A DNA stretch of 64,000 nt from JANMES01 sp038329865 (GCA_038329865.1 JBBQNK010000001.1:156928-220927); one strand, 5' to 3'. Positions 13,190 to 22,263 are shown, counted from the first letter of the stretch. Made by a program: numbers and translations. Notes: a model not told the origin generated them from the sequence alone.

Positions 13190-14371
13190 ATGGTCAAATC
13201 GCGTAAACGGGGCTTCACCCTGGTGGAACTACTCGTCGTCATCGGCATCATTGCCTTGCTCGTCTCGCTGCTGCTGCCGGCGCTGAATAAAGCCCGCCAG
13301 GCGGCCCAAACCGTGGCATGCCTGGCGAACCTTCGCTCCTGCGGGCAGGCGATGCAGATGTACGCTTCACAGTACAAGGGATTCATCCCCGGTTCGGGCA
13401 ATACCTCCGGGCGGCACTTGTGGAAGAGCGTCGGCGGTAAGGCCGTGATCGAAACCACCGTGCCGCCGATCAACGTCAACACCTACGCCCCGATGGTCAA
13501 TGAGTGCATGGACTACGCCGGCCCGCTCGCCCGCGTGATGGGCTACAACGATGCCCGCCTGCTGAACGACTTCGATCCGGTTACCCGCTATCAGTATTAT
13601 ATCAACCTCAAGGTCTTCCGATGCCCCTCCAATGAAGGCGCGGTCATGACGCCGGGCTCGGGCGGCGGGAGCGGCGTGCTCACCCTCGGCACGCAGCAGG
13701 GATTGAGCTATGTCACCGCCAGCGCGTTTCTTTCCGTGCCCTATAACCTCTATGCCGGCTCGCTCGCAGCCGACGGGTTCATCGGCAACATCTGCTACCA
13801 GAAAGAATCCGGCTCCGGGTCGGTCTATGCTACGCTCCCACCGGGATACGTGCCGAAACTGTCGAAGATCGGGCGAGGTTCGAACAAGATCTTCATGGCT
13901 GACGGTGCCAAGCGCTGCTACTTCACCAAGGCCGGCACCACCGCGACCTGGAAGCCGCAGGCGTACGTGCTCGCCACCGCGCCGCAGGACACCTACAACA
14001 CCTACAACGCCTTCTCCGACATCGGCGCTTACAACGGCGATTCACAGTCGTACCACCGCGAAGTCGTTCCCGGTAACAGCACGGCCGGCGTGAATTTCCA
14101 AGGCGTTGACGGCCGACTCGCCGCGTACCGCCACGGTTCGCTCAAGCCGATGGGCCCTGCCGGCGCCTACCGCATGAACGCAGTCTTCTACGACGGCCAC
14201 GGCGAAACCCTCGACGACATGGCCTCTTCCAACCCCGACCTCTGGCTCCCCAGCGGAACGTTCTTCTCCAACACCACCGGCGGATCAAGCAACCAAGTCG
14301 GCGGCGTGAAGACCATCTGGTCCGACTACAAAGCCAAGTTCATCTCCACCGCAACCTACTCCGTGCCGTAA
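13190..14371 (+). CDS. Pseudopilin-like protein with prepilin cleavage motif
   Basis: A 393-aa protein. The N-terminus KRGFTLVELLVVIGIIALL is a type IV/type II prepilin signal: cleavage after Gly by prepilin peptidase, Glu at +5, then the hydrophobic helix. The helix is followed by CLANLRSCGQAMQMYASQYKG and, near the C-terminus, MNAVFYDGHGETLDD, the usual layout of the abundant planctomycete pseudopilins. The ATG at 13190 is fixed by a strong GAGGAG Shine-Dalgarno 7 bp upstream; the TTG at 13175 is part of that site. No secretion ATPase or peptidase gene is nearby. Confidence 0.85.
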   Translation: MVKSRKRGFTLVELLVVIGIIALLVSLLLPALNKARQAAQTVACLANLRSCGQAMQMYASQYKGFIPGSGNTSGRHLWKSVGGKAVIETTVPPINVNTYAPMVNECMDYAGPLARVMGYNDARLLNDFDPVTRYQYYINLKVFRCPSNEGAVMTPGSGGGSGVLTLGTQQGLSYVTASAFLSVPYNLYAGSLAADGFIGNICYQKESGSGSVYATLPPGYVPKLSKIGRGSNKIFMADGAKRCYFTKAGTTATWKPQAYVLATAPQDTYNTYNAFSDIGAYNGDSQSYHREVVPGNSTAGVNFQGVDGRLAAYRHGSLKPMGPAGAYRMNAVFYDGHGETLDDMASSNPDLWLPSGTFFSNTTGGSSNQVGGVKTIWSDYKAKFISTATYSVP

Positions 14372-14396
14372 CTACGTTCACTGCGAGTTCAAACAC

Positions 14397-14440
14397 ACCG
14401 TCGCCGTTCATGAACCATTCATGGACGGGGGCGGTTTTAT
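14397..14440 (+). terminator. Intrinsic terminator after the pseudopilin gene
   Basis: Arms 14397-14414 and 14418-14435 pair over 18 bp with 3 mismatches, two of them G-U in RNA, closed by a 3-base loop and followed by TTTTATT. It lies 26 bp after the stop. Confidence 0.75.
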
Positions 14441-14447
14441 TGTTCAA

Positions 14448-14512
14448 TCCGCGAAGGCACAAGCGAATGGCGGCCGTCACCTACGGCCGGCATTCGCTTG
14501 CGCCTTCGCGGA
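14448..14512. repeat. Long inverted repeat, 30-bp arms
   Basis: Arms 14448-14477 and 14483-14512 pair with 2 mismatches around a 5-base loop. The words GCGAAGGC and AAGCGAATG recur in the arms. It sits just past the pseudopilin terminator and ends 88 bp before purB. A partial relative of its arm is at about 43598-43620. Confidence 0.9.
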
Positions 14513-14600
14513 CCCGATGCGACCTCAGTCAAATCCCCATCGTCCCTGCCATCCGTCTCGCCCGCTTTTATTTCCGCGCCACCGCCATAAACTGTTCGGC

Positions 14601-16031
14601 ATGGCCTACGACAGCTACGAATCGCCCCTCGCCAGCCGCAACGCAAGCCCGGAGATGCTTCGGCTGTTTTCATCGCAGTACAAATTCTCGCTCTGGCGGA
14701 AGCTTTGGGTGGAACTCGCCCGCTGCCAGCGCGAGCTCGGCATCACGCGCATTTCCGAAGAAGCCATCCGCCAGATGGAGGCCAACGTCGATAACATCGA
14801 CTTCGCCCGCGCCGCCGACTGGGAGAAGCGCCTCCGCCACGACGTGATGGCCCACGTGCACACGTTCGAAGAAGCCGCACCGGCCGCCAAGGGAATCATC
14901 CACCTGGGCGCGACTAGCCAGTACGTCGTCGACAACGCCGACCTCATGATCATGCGCGACGGCATGAAGCTCCTAGCCGGCCGGCTCGCCAACGCGATCG
15001 ACGCCTTCGCCGACTTCGCCGACAAATGGAAGTCGCTCCCCACGCTCGGCTATACGCACTTCCAGCCAGCCCAGCTCACTACCGTCGGCAAGCGCGCGAC
15101 TTTGTGGGCGCAGGACATGTCGATCGATCTCGAAGAGCTCGAGTACCGCATCGAAACCCTCCGCTTCCGCGGCGCCAAAGGTACCACCGGCACGCAGGCA
15201 TCCTTCCTCTCACTCTTCGGCGGCGATCACAGCAAGTGCAAAGCGCTCGACATCATGGTCACCGAGCGATTCGGCTTCACCCAGGCGTTCAACGTGACCG
15301 GCCAAACGTATCCGCGGAAAATCGACGCAATGATCGTCAGCAGCCTCGCCGGCATCGCCGCGAGCGTGCACCGGTTCTGCAATGACATTCGATTGCTGGC
15401 CGGCATGAAGCAGATCGAAGAGCCGTTCGAAGCCGAGCAGGTTGGCAGCAGCGCGATGGCGTACAAGCGCAACCCGATGCGCTGCGAGCGCGCGACGGGC
15501 CTGGCGCGGTTCGTCATCAGCCTCGTCACTTCGCCCTTACAAACCGCCGCCGAGCAGTGGCTCGAGCGCACGCTCGACGATTCCTCGAACAAGCGATTGG
15601 CCGTGCCCGAGCCGTTCCTCGCGATCGACGGCTGTCTGCAGATCGTGGTGAACGTCGCCCGCGGGCTCGTCGTCTATCCCAAAACGATCGAGGCCGCCGT
15701 CATGGCGGAACTGCCGTTCATGGCGACCGAAGAAATCCTCATGGCCGCCGTCCAGAATGGCGGCGACCGGCAGGAACTGCACGAATCCATCCGCCTCCAC
15801 AGCCAGGCCGCCGCCGAGGGCGTGAAGATGCACGCCCGCCCGAACGATTTGATCAGCCGCCTGAGAAACGACGTGGCGTACGCGAAGATCGACCTCAACT
15901 CCCTGATCGACCCCGCCGCGTTCGTCGGCCGAGCGCCAGAACAGGTGGACGATTTCCTGCGCGACGTCGTCGCGCCGATCCGCCACCGCTACCGCGATCG
16001 GCTGGGGCAGGCGGTTGAGCTCAAGGTGTGA
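14601..16031 (+). CDS. purB: Adenylosuccinate lyase
   Basis: A 476-aa fumarase/aspartase-superfamily enzyme that splits fumarate from SAICAR and from adenylosuccinate in purine synthesis. The superfamily signature GSSAMAYKRNPMRCE is present, as are HLGATSQYVVDNAD and the TLGYTHFQPAQLTTVGKR region with the catalytic His. The KRNPMRCE form and the length resemble the ADSL type found in animals more than the short B. subtilis type. The ATG at 14601 (MAYDSYESPL) matches family starts; the 60 residues readable upstream lack protein character. No clear Shine-Dalgarno. Confidence 0.92.
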   Translation: MAYDSYESPLASRNASPEMLRLFSSQYKFSLWRKLWVELARCQRELGITRISEEAIRQMEANVDNIDFARAADWEKRLRHDVMAHVHTFEEAAPAAKGIIHLGATSQYVVDNADLMIMRDGMKLLAGRLANAIDAFADFADKWKSLPTLGYTHFQPAQLTTVGKRATLWAQDMSIDLEELEYRIETLRFRGAKGTTGTQASFLSLFGGDHSKCKALDIMVTERFGFTQAFNVTGQTYPRKIDAMIVSSLAGIAASVHRFCNDIRLLAGMKQIEEPFEAEQVGSSAMAYKRNPMRCERATGLARFVISLVTSPLQTAAEQWLERTLDDSSNKRLAVPEPFLAIDGCLQIVVNVARGLVVYPKTIEAAVMAELPFMATEEILMAAVQNGGDRQELHESIRLHSQAAAEGVKMHARPNDLISRLRNDVAYAKIDLNSLIDPAAFVGRAPEQVDDFLRDVVAPIRHRYRDRLGQAVELKV

Positions 16032-16036
16032 TTCCC

Positions 16037-16099
16037 GTTTAGCCACCCCGCGTGCGGGGCGAGTTTTCCAGACGCGCCCTGCACGCGGGGCGGCTAAAC
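16037..16099. repeat. Inverted repeat, family D
   Basis: Arms 16037-16061 and 16075-16099 pair over 25 bp with 2 mismatches. Each arm holds a CCCCGCGTGCGGGG self-palindrome preceded by GTTTAGCC. It begins 5 bp after the purB stop. The sister element at 28582-28651 is perfect. Confidence 0.9.
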
Positions 16100-16320
16100 A
16101 AGACGGACAACACTTCCCCCGCGATTGTCCCCTCATCTCCCCGCTTTTCCTTGCCCCTCCGCCAACGTCCGTTTATAACGCTTATCGGGTTTAAGATGCC
16201 GCCCTCGCCGGTCGATATAGACTGGCGGCGCTTGGATCAATCTTGGCCCCCAACCGCGCCGCCGGACAAGTCTCGAGCCTTGCTCCGGTTTGCTGTAACT
16301 CTCTCGCGAAGGCGCACGCA

Positions 16321-18792
16321 ATGCCCCGTGATATCCCCGTCGGCAATGGCAAGCTTCTGATCACATTCGACCATCAATACCAGATCCGCGATCTTTATTT
16401 CCCCCACGTCGGCCAGGAAAACCACGCCGGTGCGGGCCCGTGCCGCTTTGGCGTGCACAGTGATTTGCCCGGCAAAGGCGGCCGTACCCTTCTCTCCTGG
16501 TCGCAGGATAAAGAGTGGACCATCCACCAGCGATACCTCCGCGACACCCTCACCACCAGCGTCAGCCTTGATCACAAGGACCTGAAGCTCGCGATGTACT
16601 GCAACGACTGCGTCGACTTCCATCGCCCGATCATGATCCGCAAGATCAAGATCAAGAACATGGCCGAGCACGACCGCGTGGTGAAGGTCTTCCATCACCA
16701 GGATTTCAACATGTTCGGGACGAAGATCGGCGACACAGCCTATTACGACCCGGAACTCCGCGGCATCGTCCATTACCGCGCCAAGCGGTACGTGATGGTC
16801 ACGTTCTTCCAGTCCGGCGAGCAGCGGATCGACGAATACGCCACCGGCACCAGCGGCTTCCACGGCGCTGAAGGCACCTGGCGCGACGCCGAGGACGGGC
16901 ATCTGCAGGGCAACGCCATCGCCCAGGGCGCGGTCGACAGCACGATCAGCCACCACGTGAACGTCGGCGCGGGTGAGGAAAAGACGATCTACATGGCCAT
17001 CATCGCCGGGCAGAGCCGCGAGGAACTGCTCGACCTGCAGAAGTGGCTCACGAAGATGCAGCCGCAGGGCGTGATCGACCGCACCGGCGCGTACTGGCGC
17101 CTATGGGTCGGCGGGACGAACATCAACTTCGGTAACTTGCCGCCGAAGGTCGTCGAGCTGTTCAAGCGATCGCTGCTGATCCTGCGCACGCAAATCGACA
17201 ACGGCGGCGCGATCATCGCCGCCAACGACTCCGACATCATGCAGTTCAGCCGCGACACGTACTCGTACATGTGGCCGCGCGACGGCGCGCTCGTGGCGGA
17301 TTCGCTGGACTTGGCCGGCTTCCCGGATGTGGCGCGAAACTTCTACACGTTCTGCCAGCGCGTCATCACGAAAGACGGCTTCTTCTATCACAAATACAAC
17401 CCGGATGGCTCGCCGGCTTCGTCGTGGCATCCGTGGGTGATCAAGAACGAACGCGCGATGCCGATCCAGGAAGACGAGACCGCGCTGGTCGTCTGGGCGA
17501 TGTGGCGACACTACTACCGCTACCGCGATATCGAATTCATCCGCCCGCAATGGGTGGACGTCGTTCAGCCCGCGGCCGAGTTCATGTGCCGCTACCGCGA
17601 TACTCGCACCGGCCTGCCGCTGCCGTCTTACGATTTGTGGGAAGAACGCTGGGGCGTTCACGCCTTCACCGTCGCCACCGTTTACGGCGGATTGAAGGCC
17701 GCCCGCAACTTCGCCGTCTGCTTCGGCGACCGCGAAAAAGCCGAGAAATACAACCAGGCCGCGGAGGAGATCAAAGCCGGCGCCGCCAAGTATCTGTTCA
17801 GCGATAAGCTCGACCGTTTCGTCCGCCGACTCGTGCCGAAGGACAGCCCGACTCCGCCGGACGATCACGAGTACCGCGAGCGCGAAAATCTCGTCGCGGA
17901 TGAAGAGATCGAAGACATTTACGAAGTCGACGAAGTGATCGACGCTTCGTTGTACAGCGTGTTCAAGTTCCACCTGTTCGAGGCCGACGACCCGCGCGTC
18001 GTCAGCACGATGAAGCAAGTCGAAGAGAAGCTGTGGGTGAAGACGCGCGTGGGCGGCCTGGCCCGCTACGAGAACGACTACTACCACCGCATCAGCAACG
18101 ACATCGCCGCCGTGCCGGGCAATCCGTGGTTCATCTGCACGCTGTGGCTGGCGGATTATTTCATCACCCGCGCCAAGACCGCCGCGGAACTCAAGCTCGC
18201 GTTGCCGATTTTCGAATGGACGGCCGGCCACGCACTGGCGAGCGGCGTGCTGGCCGAGCAGGTCAACCCGTACACCAACGAGCCGATCTCCGTCAGCCCG
18301 CTCACGTGGAGCCACGCGACGGTCGTTTCGACTTCGATCAAATACCTCGAAAAACTCGAGAGCCTGCAGCAGTGCACCACGTGCAATCAGCCGATCTTCC
18401 GCATGCGTCGACCCGGGCCGGTGGAAGTGAAGTCGCAGGCCACGTTCGACCGCTTCGAAGCCGAGTTCGACGTTTCCGACAGCCGCGAAACCTTTGCCGC
18501 CAAGGGAACGTTTGAGAAGAAAGACCCGCGGTCCGGCCAAACCTTCAAGGCCGCGTTGGCGATCGACATCCGCGACTGCATCGGCTGCGAAGTCTGCGTC
18601 GCCCATTGCCATCGCGGCGTTTTGAAGATGGTCGACGGTAAGGCGCTGATCGACCTGCGCAACCTCAACCAATGCGACATGGACGGCGAGTGCGTGGAGG
18701 TCTGCCCGACCGACGTCGTCAGCCTGCTGATGCAGCCGGCGGAAAATCAGCATAAGCCGATTGAACTTTTGACGTCGGCGAAGCCGACCTAA
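16321..18792 (+). CDS. GH15 glucoamylase-like hydrolase fused to a ferredoxin-like Fe-S domain
   Basis: An 823-aa two-part protein. Residues 1 to about 675 are a GH15 glucan hydrolase: a beta-sandwich N-terminal domain, then an (alpha/alpha)6 barrel with SYMWPRDGALVADS (317 onward), the acid motif DLWEERWG (E441/E442) and the probable base in LAEQ (E646), followed by PLTWSHA. It should release glucose from alpha-glucans. The tail adds a CTTC pair (685/688), a beta-like stretch and a ferredoxin-type region: C753, C756, C759, C763 and C785, C791, C795-Pro. At the position of the second Cys of the second set is Asp788. I know of no standard GH15 with this tail. The ATG at 16321 has GAAGG upstream. 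A glycogen-synthase-like gene lies 3.9 kb on. Confidence 0.85.
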   Translation: MPRDIPVGNGKLLITFDHQYQIRDLYFPHVGQENHAGAGPCRFGVHSDLPGKGGRTLLSWSQDKEWTIHQRYLRDTLTTSVSLDHKDLKLAMYCNDCVDFHRPIMIRKIKIKNMAEHDRVVKVFHHQDFNMFGTKIGDTAYYDPELRGIVHYRAKRYVMVTFFQSGEQRIDEYATGTSGFHGAEGTWRDAEDGHLQGNAIAQGAVDSTISHHVNVGAGEEKTIYMAIIAGQSREELLDLQKWLTKMQPQGVIDRTGAYWRLWVGGTNINFGNLPPKVVELFKRSLLILRTQIDNGGAIIAANDSDIMQFSRDTYSYMWPRDGALVADSLDLAGFPDVARNFYTFCQRVITKDGFFYHKYNPDGSPASSWHPWVIKNERAMPIQEDETALVVWAMWRHYYRYRDIEFIRPQWVDVVQPAAEFMCRYRDTRTGLPLPSYDLWEERWGVHAFTVATVYGGLKAARNFAVCFGDREKAEKYNQAAEEIKAGAAKYLFSDKLDRFVRRLVPKDSPTPPDDHEYRERENLVADEEIEDIYEVDEVIDASLYSVFKFHLFEADDPRVVSTMKQVEEKLWVKTRVGGLARYENDYYHRISNDIAAVPGNPWFICTLWLADYFITRAKTAAELKLALPIFEWTAGHALASGVLAEQVNPYTNEPISVSPLTWSHATVVSTSIKYLEKLESLQQCTTCNQPIFRMRRPGPVEVKSQATFDRFEAEFDVSDSRETFAAKGTFEKKDPRSGQTFKAALAIDIRDCIGCEVCVAHCHRGVLKMVDGKALIDLRNLNQCDMDGECVEVCPTDVVSLLMQPAENQHKPIELLTSAKPT

Positions 18793-19196
18793 TCGATACG
18801 AAAGTCCGATAGTCGTGCAATCGATGGAAAACTGTGGAAAATGCCAGATTTTTATGGCACGGTATAAATTGTTTGGTAACGTAGTGACGAATTATGGAAT
18901 ATCCGACCGGGCAAACCGGTCTCGCTTAGTCTGACATTCGCTTCCGGCGGAGTCATTTCCAGACCATAGCGGGTTCCACGAATCGACAATCAAGGACGAG
19001 CAAGCCGGCGGGGTAGTTGTATCGATAAGGCAAATCGAACCGGCAGACGGCAGTCTTCTCGCTCGATCCAATTGTCCCAGTGATCCATTCAAAACCAGTG
19101 ATTGCTTTCCGCAGAGTAATGCGCGGTCGCTTCGGATTTACGAACGCCACCGGCCTCATCTGCGTGATCCCCCTTTTTTTGTGGAGAGTGAACCGC
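18793..19196. other. Gene-free region, 404 bp
   Basis: Lies between the GH15 fusion and the beta-helix protein gene. An AT-richer patch near 18840-18900 holds a TATAAATT box at about 18863 that could be a -10 element, with no good -35. A run of seven T follows CCCC shortly before the downstream start, but no stem precedes it. No repeat or RNA gene is recognised. Confidence 0.35.
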
Positions 19197-20501
19197 ATGC
19201 GATTTTCAAGCCTTTCCCGCCACCGCCGTAACCGTCGAGCAAACGTTATTCTCCAGCGCGCCGCTGTCGTCCCGATCATCGAATCGATGGAGCGACGCGT
19301 GATGATGTCCGTCGCCCCGACCTCGACCAACACCAATCCATTCGCCGATTTCTTCAATAACCTGCGATCCAACTTTCACTACGGCTGGCGCCATTCGCCG
19401 CAATCGTCCGGCGACGGCACGGGCACGACCGGCGGATCGACCGGGCCGGTGACAACTCCCGTCGCCACGGCGCCGTCGGCCGTTACGAGCCTGGCGGCGT
19501 CGGCGGTCGATAACAGCCAGATCGCCCTCACCTGGTCCGCGAGCGCTTCGGCCACCGGATACACCGTCGAGCAATCGATCGACGGAATCACCTTCACCAC
19601 CGTGGCTGATCTCACGACCACCACCTACACCGATACCGGTCTGGATTCAAACACCACCTACACGTACCGCGTGACCGCCTACAACGACACCGGCACGGCC
19701 GCCCCCAGCGCAACCGCAAGCGACACCACCAACGCCGATGTCCCGGTCATCTCAGGTGGCGACTACTACGTCACTGGTCGCCCGAGCGAAACCAGCACCG
19801 GCGTCGACCCTGACGTAAAGCTCACCACGGTTAGCAACTTTACGGCCGCCAGCAACCACACGTACACCAATCTCCACATCAACGGCCAGGTGACGCTGAC
19901 CGACATGACCAACGTCACGTTCATCAACTGCATCATCGATGCCGGCGGCAAGGCGTACGACGTGCGCTGCGACGGCGCGAGCAACGTCACCATTCAAAGC
20001 TGCGAACTCGTCAACGCCGGCAGCGCCGGTATTTACGGCGACGGATTTACCGCCATCGACAACTTCGTCCACCAGAGCGGCGGCGACGGATTCAAGGCCG
20101 GCGACAATGTCGTCATCGCGGGAAATTACGTCACTGATCTCGGTTGGTACACCCCCAACGCCCACGCCGACGGCGTGCAGATCCGCGGCGGGACCAACAT
20201 CCGCATCGTCGGCAATTACTTCGACATGCCCAACGGCGTGTCCAACACCAAGTCGAACTCCGCGCTGTTCCTCCAGCTCACCGCGACCAACGTGGTGTTC
20301 GACAGCAACTGGGTGCTCGGCGGAAACTTCAGCATCCACGCGTACAGCGACACCGCCGGCGGAAATCCGACGATCAAGATCACCAGCAACGTGTTCTACT
20401 CCGGTTCAACGCAGTACGGCTTCGGCTCGATTGGCAGCGGCGTAGTTTGGCTCAGCAACGTGACCAACAGCGGCGCAGCGGCGTTGACGGGCATGAACTG
20501 A
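19197..20501 (+). CDS. Exported FnIII plus parallel beta-helix protein with LEPR-XLL-like head
   Basis: A 434-aa protein. A very basic N-terminus leads to ESMERRVMMSV (about residues 30-40), a variant of the LEPR-XLL motif found at the head of large planctomycete surface proteins. After a Gly/Thr-rich linker comes a fibronectin type III domain (about 90-178, with TGYTVEQS and YTYRVTAYNDTG), then right-handed beta-helix repeats (about 190-425: VTFINCIIDAG, VTIQSCELVNAG, IRIVGNYFDM, VVFDSNWVL). The fold suggests polysaccharide binding or lyase activity, but no catalytic residues can be assigned. The ATG at 19197 has GGAG upstream and is better than codons from 19080. Confidence 0.75.
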   Translation: MRFSSLSRHRRNRRANVILQRAAVVPIIESMERRVMMSVAPTSTNTNPFADFFNNLRSNFHYGWRHSPQSSGDGTGTTGGSTGPVTTPVATAPSAVTSLAASAVDNSQIALTWSASASATGYTVEQSIDGITFTTVADLTTTTYTDTGLDSNTTYTYRVTAYNDTGTAAPSATASDTTNADVPVISGGDYYVTGRPSETSTGVDPDVKLTTVSNFTAASNHTYTNLHINGQVTLTDMTNVTFINCIIDAGGKAYDVRCDGASNVTIQSCELVNAGSAGIYGDGFTAIDNFVHQSGGDGFKAGDNVVIAGNYVTDLGWYTPNAHADGVQIRGGTNIRIVGNYFDMPNGVSNTKSNSALFLQLTATNVVFDSNWVLGGNFSIHAYSDTAGGNPTIKITSNVFYSGSTQYGFGSIGSGVVWLSNVTNSGAAALTGMN

Positions 20502-20579
20502 TCGCGCGTCGATCGACGTTTTGCACTCTCCCGGATCGCCGGGTGAGGACCAAGCTCTAAAGATTTTTCGCTCCCCATT

Positions 20580-20652
20580 CCGTGGCGCGAGCGGCTCGCC
20601 GTAGTCTCGATTTCACACACTGAAATCCTGGGCGAGCCGCCCCTGCCACGGA
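20580..20652. repeat. Inverted repeat, family C
   Basis: Arms 20580-20600 and 20631-20651 pair over 21 bp with 3 mismatches; the core is GCGGCTCGCC. It lies about 80 bp after the beta-helix gene and 90 bp before the flavin reductase gene. A smaller CCCGG/CCGGG hairpin is at 20530-20543. Confidence 0.85.
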
Positions 20653-20741
20653 GGAAAACCCAGTTCTGCCTGCCCCGTCTTTTCCCTGCCGGCGGCGCGG
20701 CGAGATGGAAATCCGCCGCGCCGTACGGCTAATATCGTCGC

Positions 20742-21380
20742 ATGCGAATCGATCCCCTGACCATCGAACCGGCCGACGGATACAAGCTGCTGACCAATCT
20801 TGTCGTTCCCCGTCCCATCGCGTGGGTTTGCTCGCGCGATGAAAACGGGCAGATCAATCTCGCTCCGTTCAGCTTCTTCAACGCCGTCGGCAGCGATCCG
20901 CTCATGGTGATCATCGGTGTCGGCATGAACGAAGTCGGCCGGCCGAAGCACACGGCAGAGAACATCGCCCGCAACGGCGAGTTCGTCGTCAACCTGGTGA
21001 CCGAAAACCTCATCGATGCGATGAACCTCTCCGCCGCCGATTTCCCCGACGGCGAAAGCGAATTGCTCGCGGCCGGTCTGCACACGGCCGAGTCGTCGCG
21101 CGTTCCGACGCCGCGCATCGCCGAGGCATCGGCGGCGCTGGAGTGCACGCTCCACTCCGTGCAACGGATCGGAAGGAACAATCTCATCCTCGGACAGGTG
21201 GTCTCGATCTACGTCGATGACAAGTACGTCGGGCAGCGCCTGCACATCAACGGCTTCGAGCCGATCGGTCGGCTAGGCTCGCCGAGCATGTACTGCCGAA
21301 CTGCCGACCGCTTTGACCTTCCGCGAATGACCTACAAGCAATGGCAGAACAGCGGCGGCAAGCCGGTCGAATCTGAATAA
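20742..21380 (+). CDS. Flavin reductase family protein (FMN-binding split barrel)
   Basis: A 212-aa protein that binds FMN and probably reduces flavin with NAD(P)H for a partner oxygenase. Family hallmarks seen: LVVPRPIAWVCSRDENGQINLAPFSFFNAVGSDP near the N-terminus, KHTAENIARNGEFVVNL in the middle, and EVxxI-type strands later (LILGQVVSIYVDD). Length fits. It stands alone between a hairpin and a terminator, so its partner is not evident. Confidence 0.88.
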   Translation: MRIDPLTIEPADGYKLLTNLVVPRPIAWVCSRDENGQINLAPFSFFNAVGSDPLMVIIGVGMNEVGRPKHTAENIARNGEFVVNLVTENLIDAMNLSAADFPDGESELLAAGLHTAESSRVPTPRIAEASAALECTLHSVQRIGRNNLILGQVVSIYVDDKYVGQRLHINGFEPIGRLGSPSMYCRTADRFDLPRMTYKQWQNSGGKPVESE

Positions 21381-21523
21381 GTGAACCGGAGCAGCCGAGC
21401 CCACCACGACGATTCCTCTGCAGGCCTGCCGATTTGAAATAAATTTCCCCATTCCGTCCGATAAGCGGCCCGCACAATCCGCATAACCCGCTGAATCCGC
21501 TCCCTAAACACGCCGATGAAAGA

Positions 21524-21547
21524 ACGGGGAAAATCCCCGTTTTTTTG
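21524..21547 (+). terminator. Intrinsic terminator
   Basis: Perfect 7-bp stem ACGGGGA (21524-21530) / TCCCCGT (21534-21540) with a 3-base loop, then a T-run at 21540-21546. It ends 15 bp before the next gene and lies 144 bp after the flavin reductase stop. Confidence 0.85.
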
Positions 21548-21561
21548 ATCGGAATTGACGC

Positions 21562-22263
21562 GTGGTCTTTGCATTGTTCCTGATTCAAGTTCTGTCCGCT
21601 GTCGCGGCCGCCCCGCCGACCCATGCCGACTCTGCCATGCCGTGGCGTAACACGGGGCCGGCGTTGGCTTCGGAGTGGATGTCCGGCGGACTGCATTCGT
21701 TCTCGACCGTGGACTCCGATTCTGAGCGATCGGTCATGCCCATGTCGACTGCGGATTTAGAGCGGGTGACTTCGTCCATCCATCGCGAAATGCTCGACCT
21801 GAGCACGCACCTCACCGGCGCTGTGCTGACTGGGGCTGCGAGCGATTCGTCCCGCGTCACGTTGAGCGGTAAGCCGCTCAGCGGCGAATCCGAAATGCCC
21901 GGCGATCGCCGCGATACCATCGACGAAGAAACTCCGGCAGTCCTGGGCGCTGGCGTGCTCGAAGGCGCGGGCCGCCTCCACTTCGCCTACTTCACCGCGG
22001 GTTTTTCGAATTTCACGGGCTCATTCCGATCGACAGGCGGTTCCTCGCAGTCACTCGGCACGATCGGCGGAAGCGGCGGAATCGATGGAGGCACCGGCGG
22101 GCTCGGAGGCGGACTTGGCGGCGGACTTCCCGGGGACGGCGAAGGCGGCGGTGTTCCGCCTCGCATCACACCCGAACCGTCCTCGCTCACCACCGTCGCC
22201 GTGATCGGCCTTACGCTGACCCATCGCCCGCGGCGCCGAAAAATGATCTCCCGTCCAATCTAA
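21562..22263 (+). CDS. Exported Gly-rich protein with PEP-CTERM-like tail
   Basis: A 233-aa protein starting with GTG. A short hydrophobic signal (VFALFLIQVLSAVAAA) opens it. The middle is Ser/Asp/Glu-rich; residues about 165-200 are a Gly-rich repeat (GGTGGLGGGLGGG). The C-terminus has TPEPSS, a hydrophobic stretch and a RPRRRK tail, the layout of PEP-CTERM signals processed by exosortase. The hydrophobic stretch is short and interrupted by His, so the signal may be degenerate. No exosortase gene is in the window. The preceding terminator makes independent transcription likely. Confidence 0.6.
   Translation: MVFALFLIQVLSAVAAAPPTHADSAMPWRNTGPALASEWMSGGLHSFSTVDSDSERSVMPMSTADLERVTSSIHREMLDLSTHLTGAVLTGAASDSSRVTLSGKPLSGESEMPGDRRDTIDEETPAVLGAGVLEGAGRLHFAYFTAGFSNFTGSFRSTGGSSQSLGTIGGSGGIDGGTGGLGGGLGGGLPGDGEGGGVPPRITPEPSSLTTVAVIGLTLTHRPRRRKMISRPI

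Noticed and set aside
17101..18753. 550-codon frame on the minus strand opposite the GH15 fusion
   Set aside because: Mirror frame of a strong gene; composition is low-complexity Arg/Val/Asp and no motif is seen.
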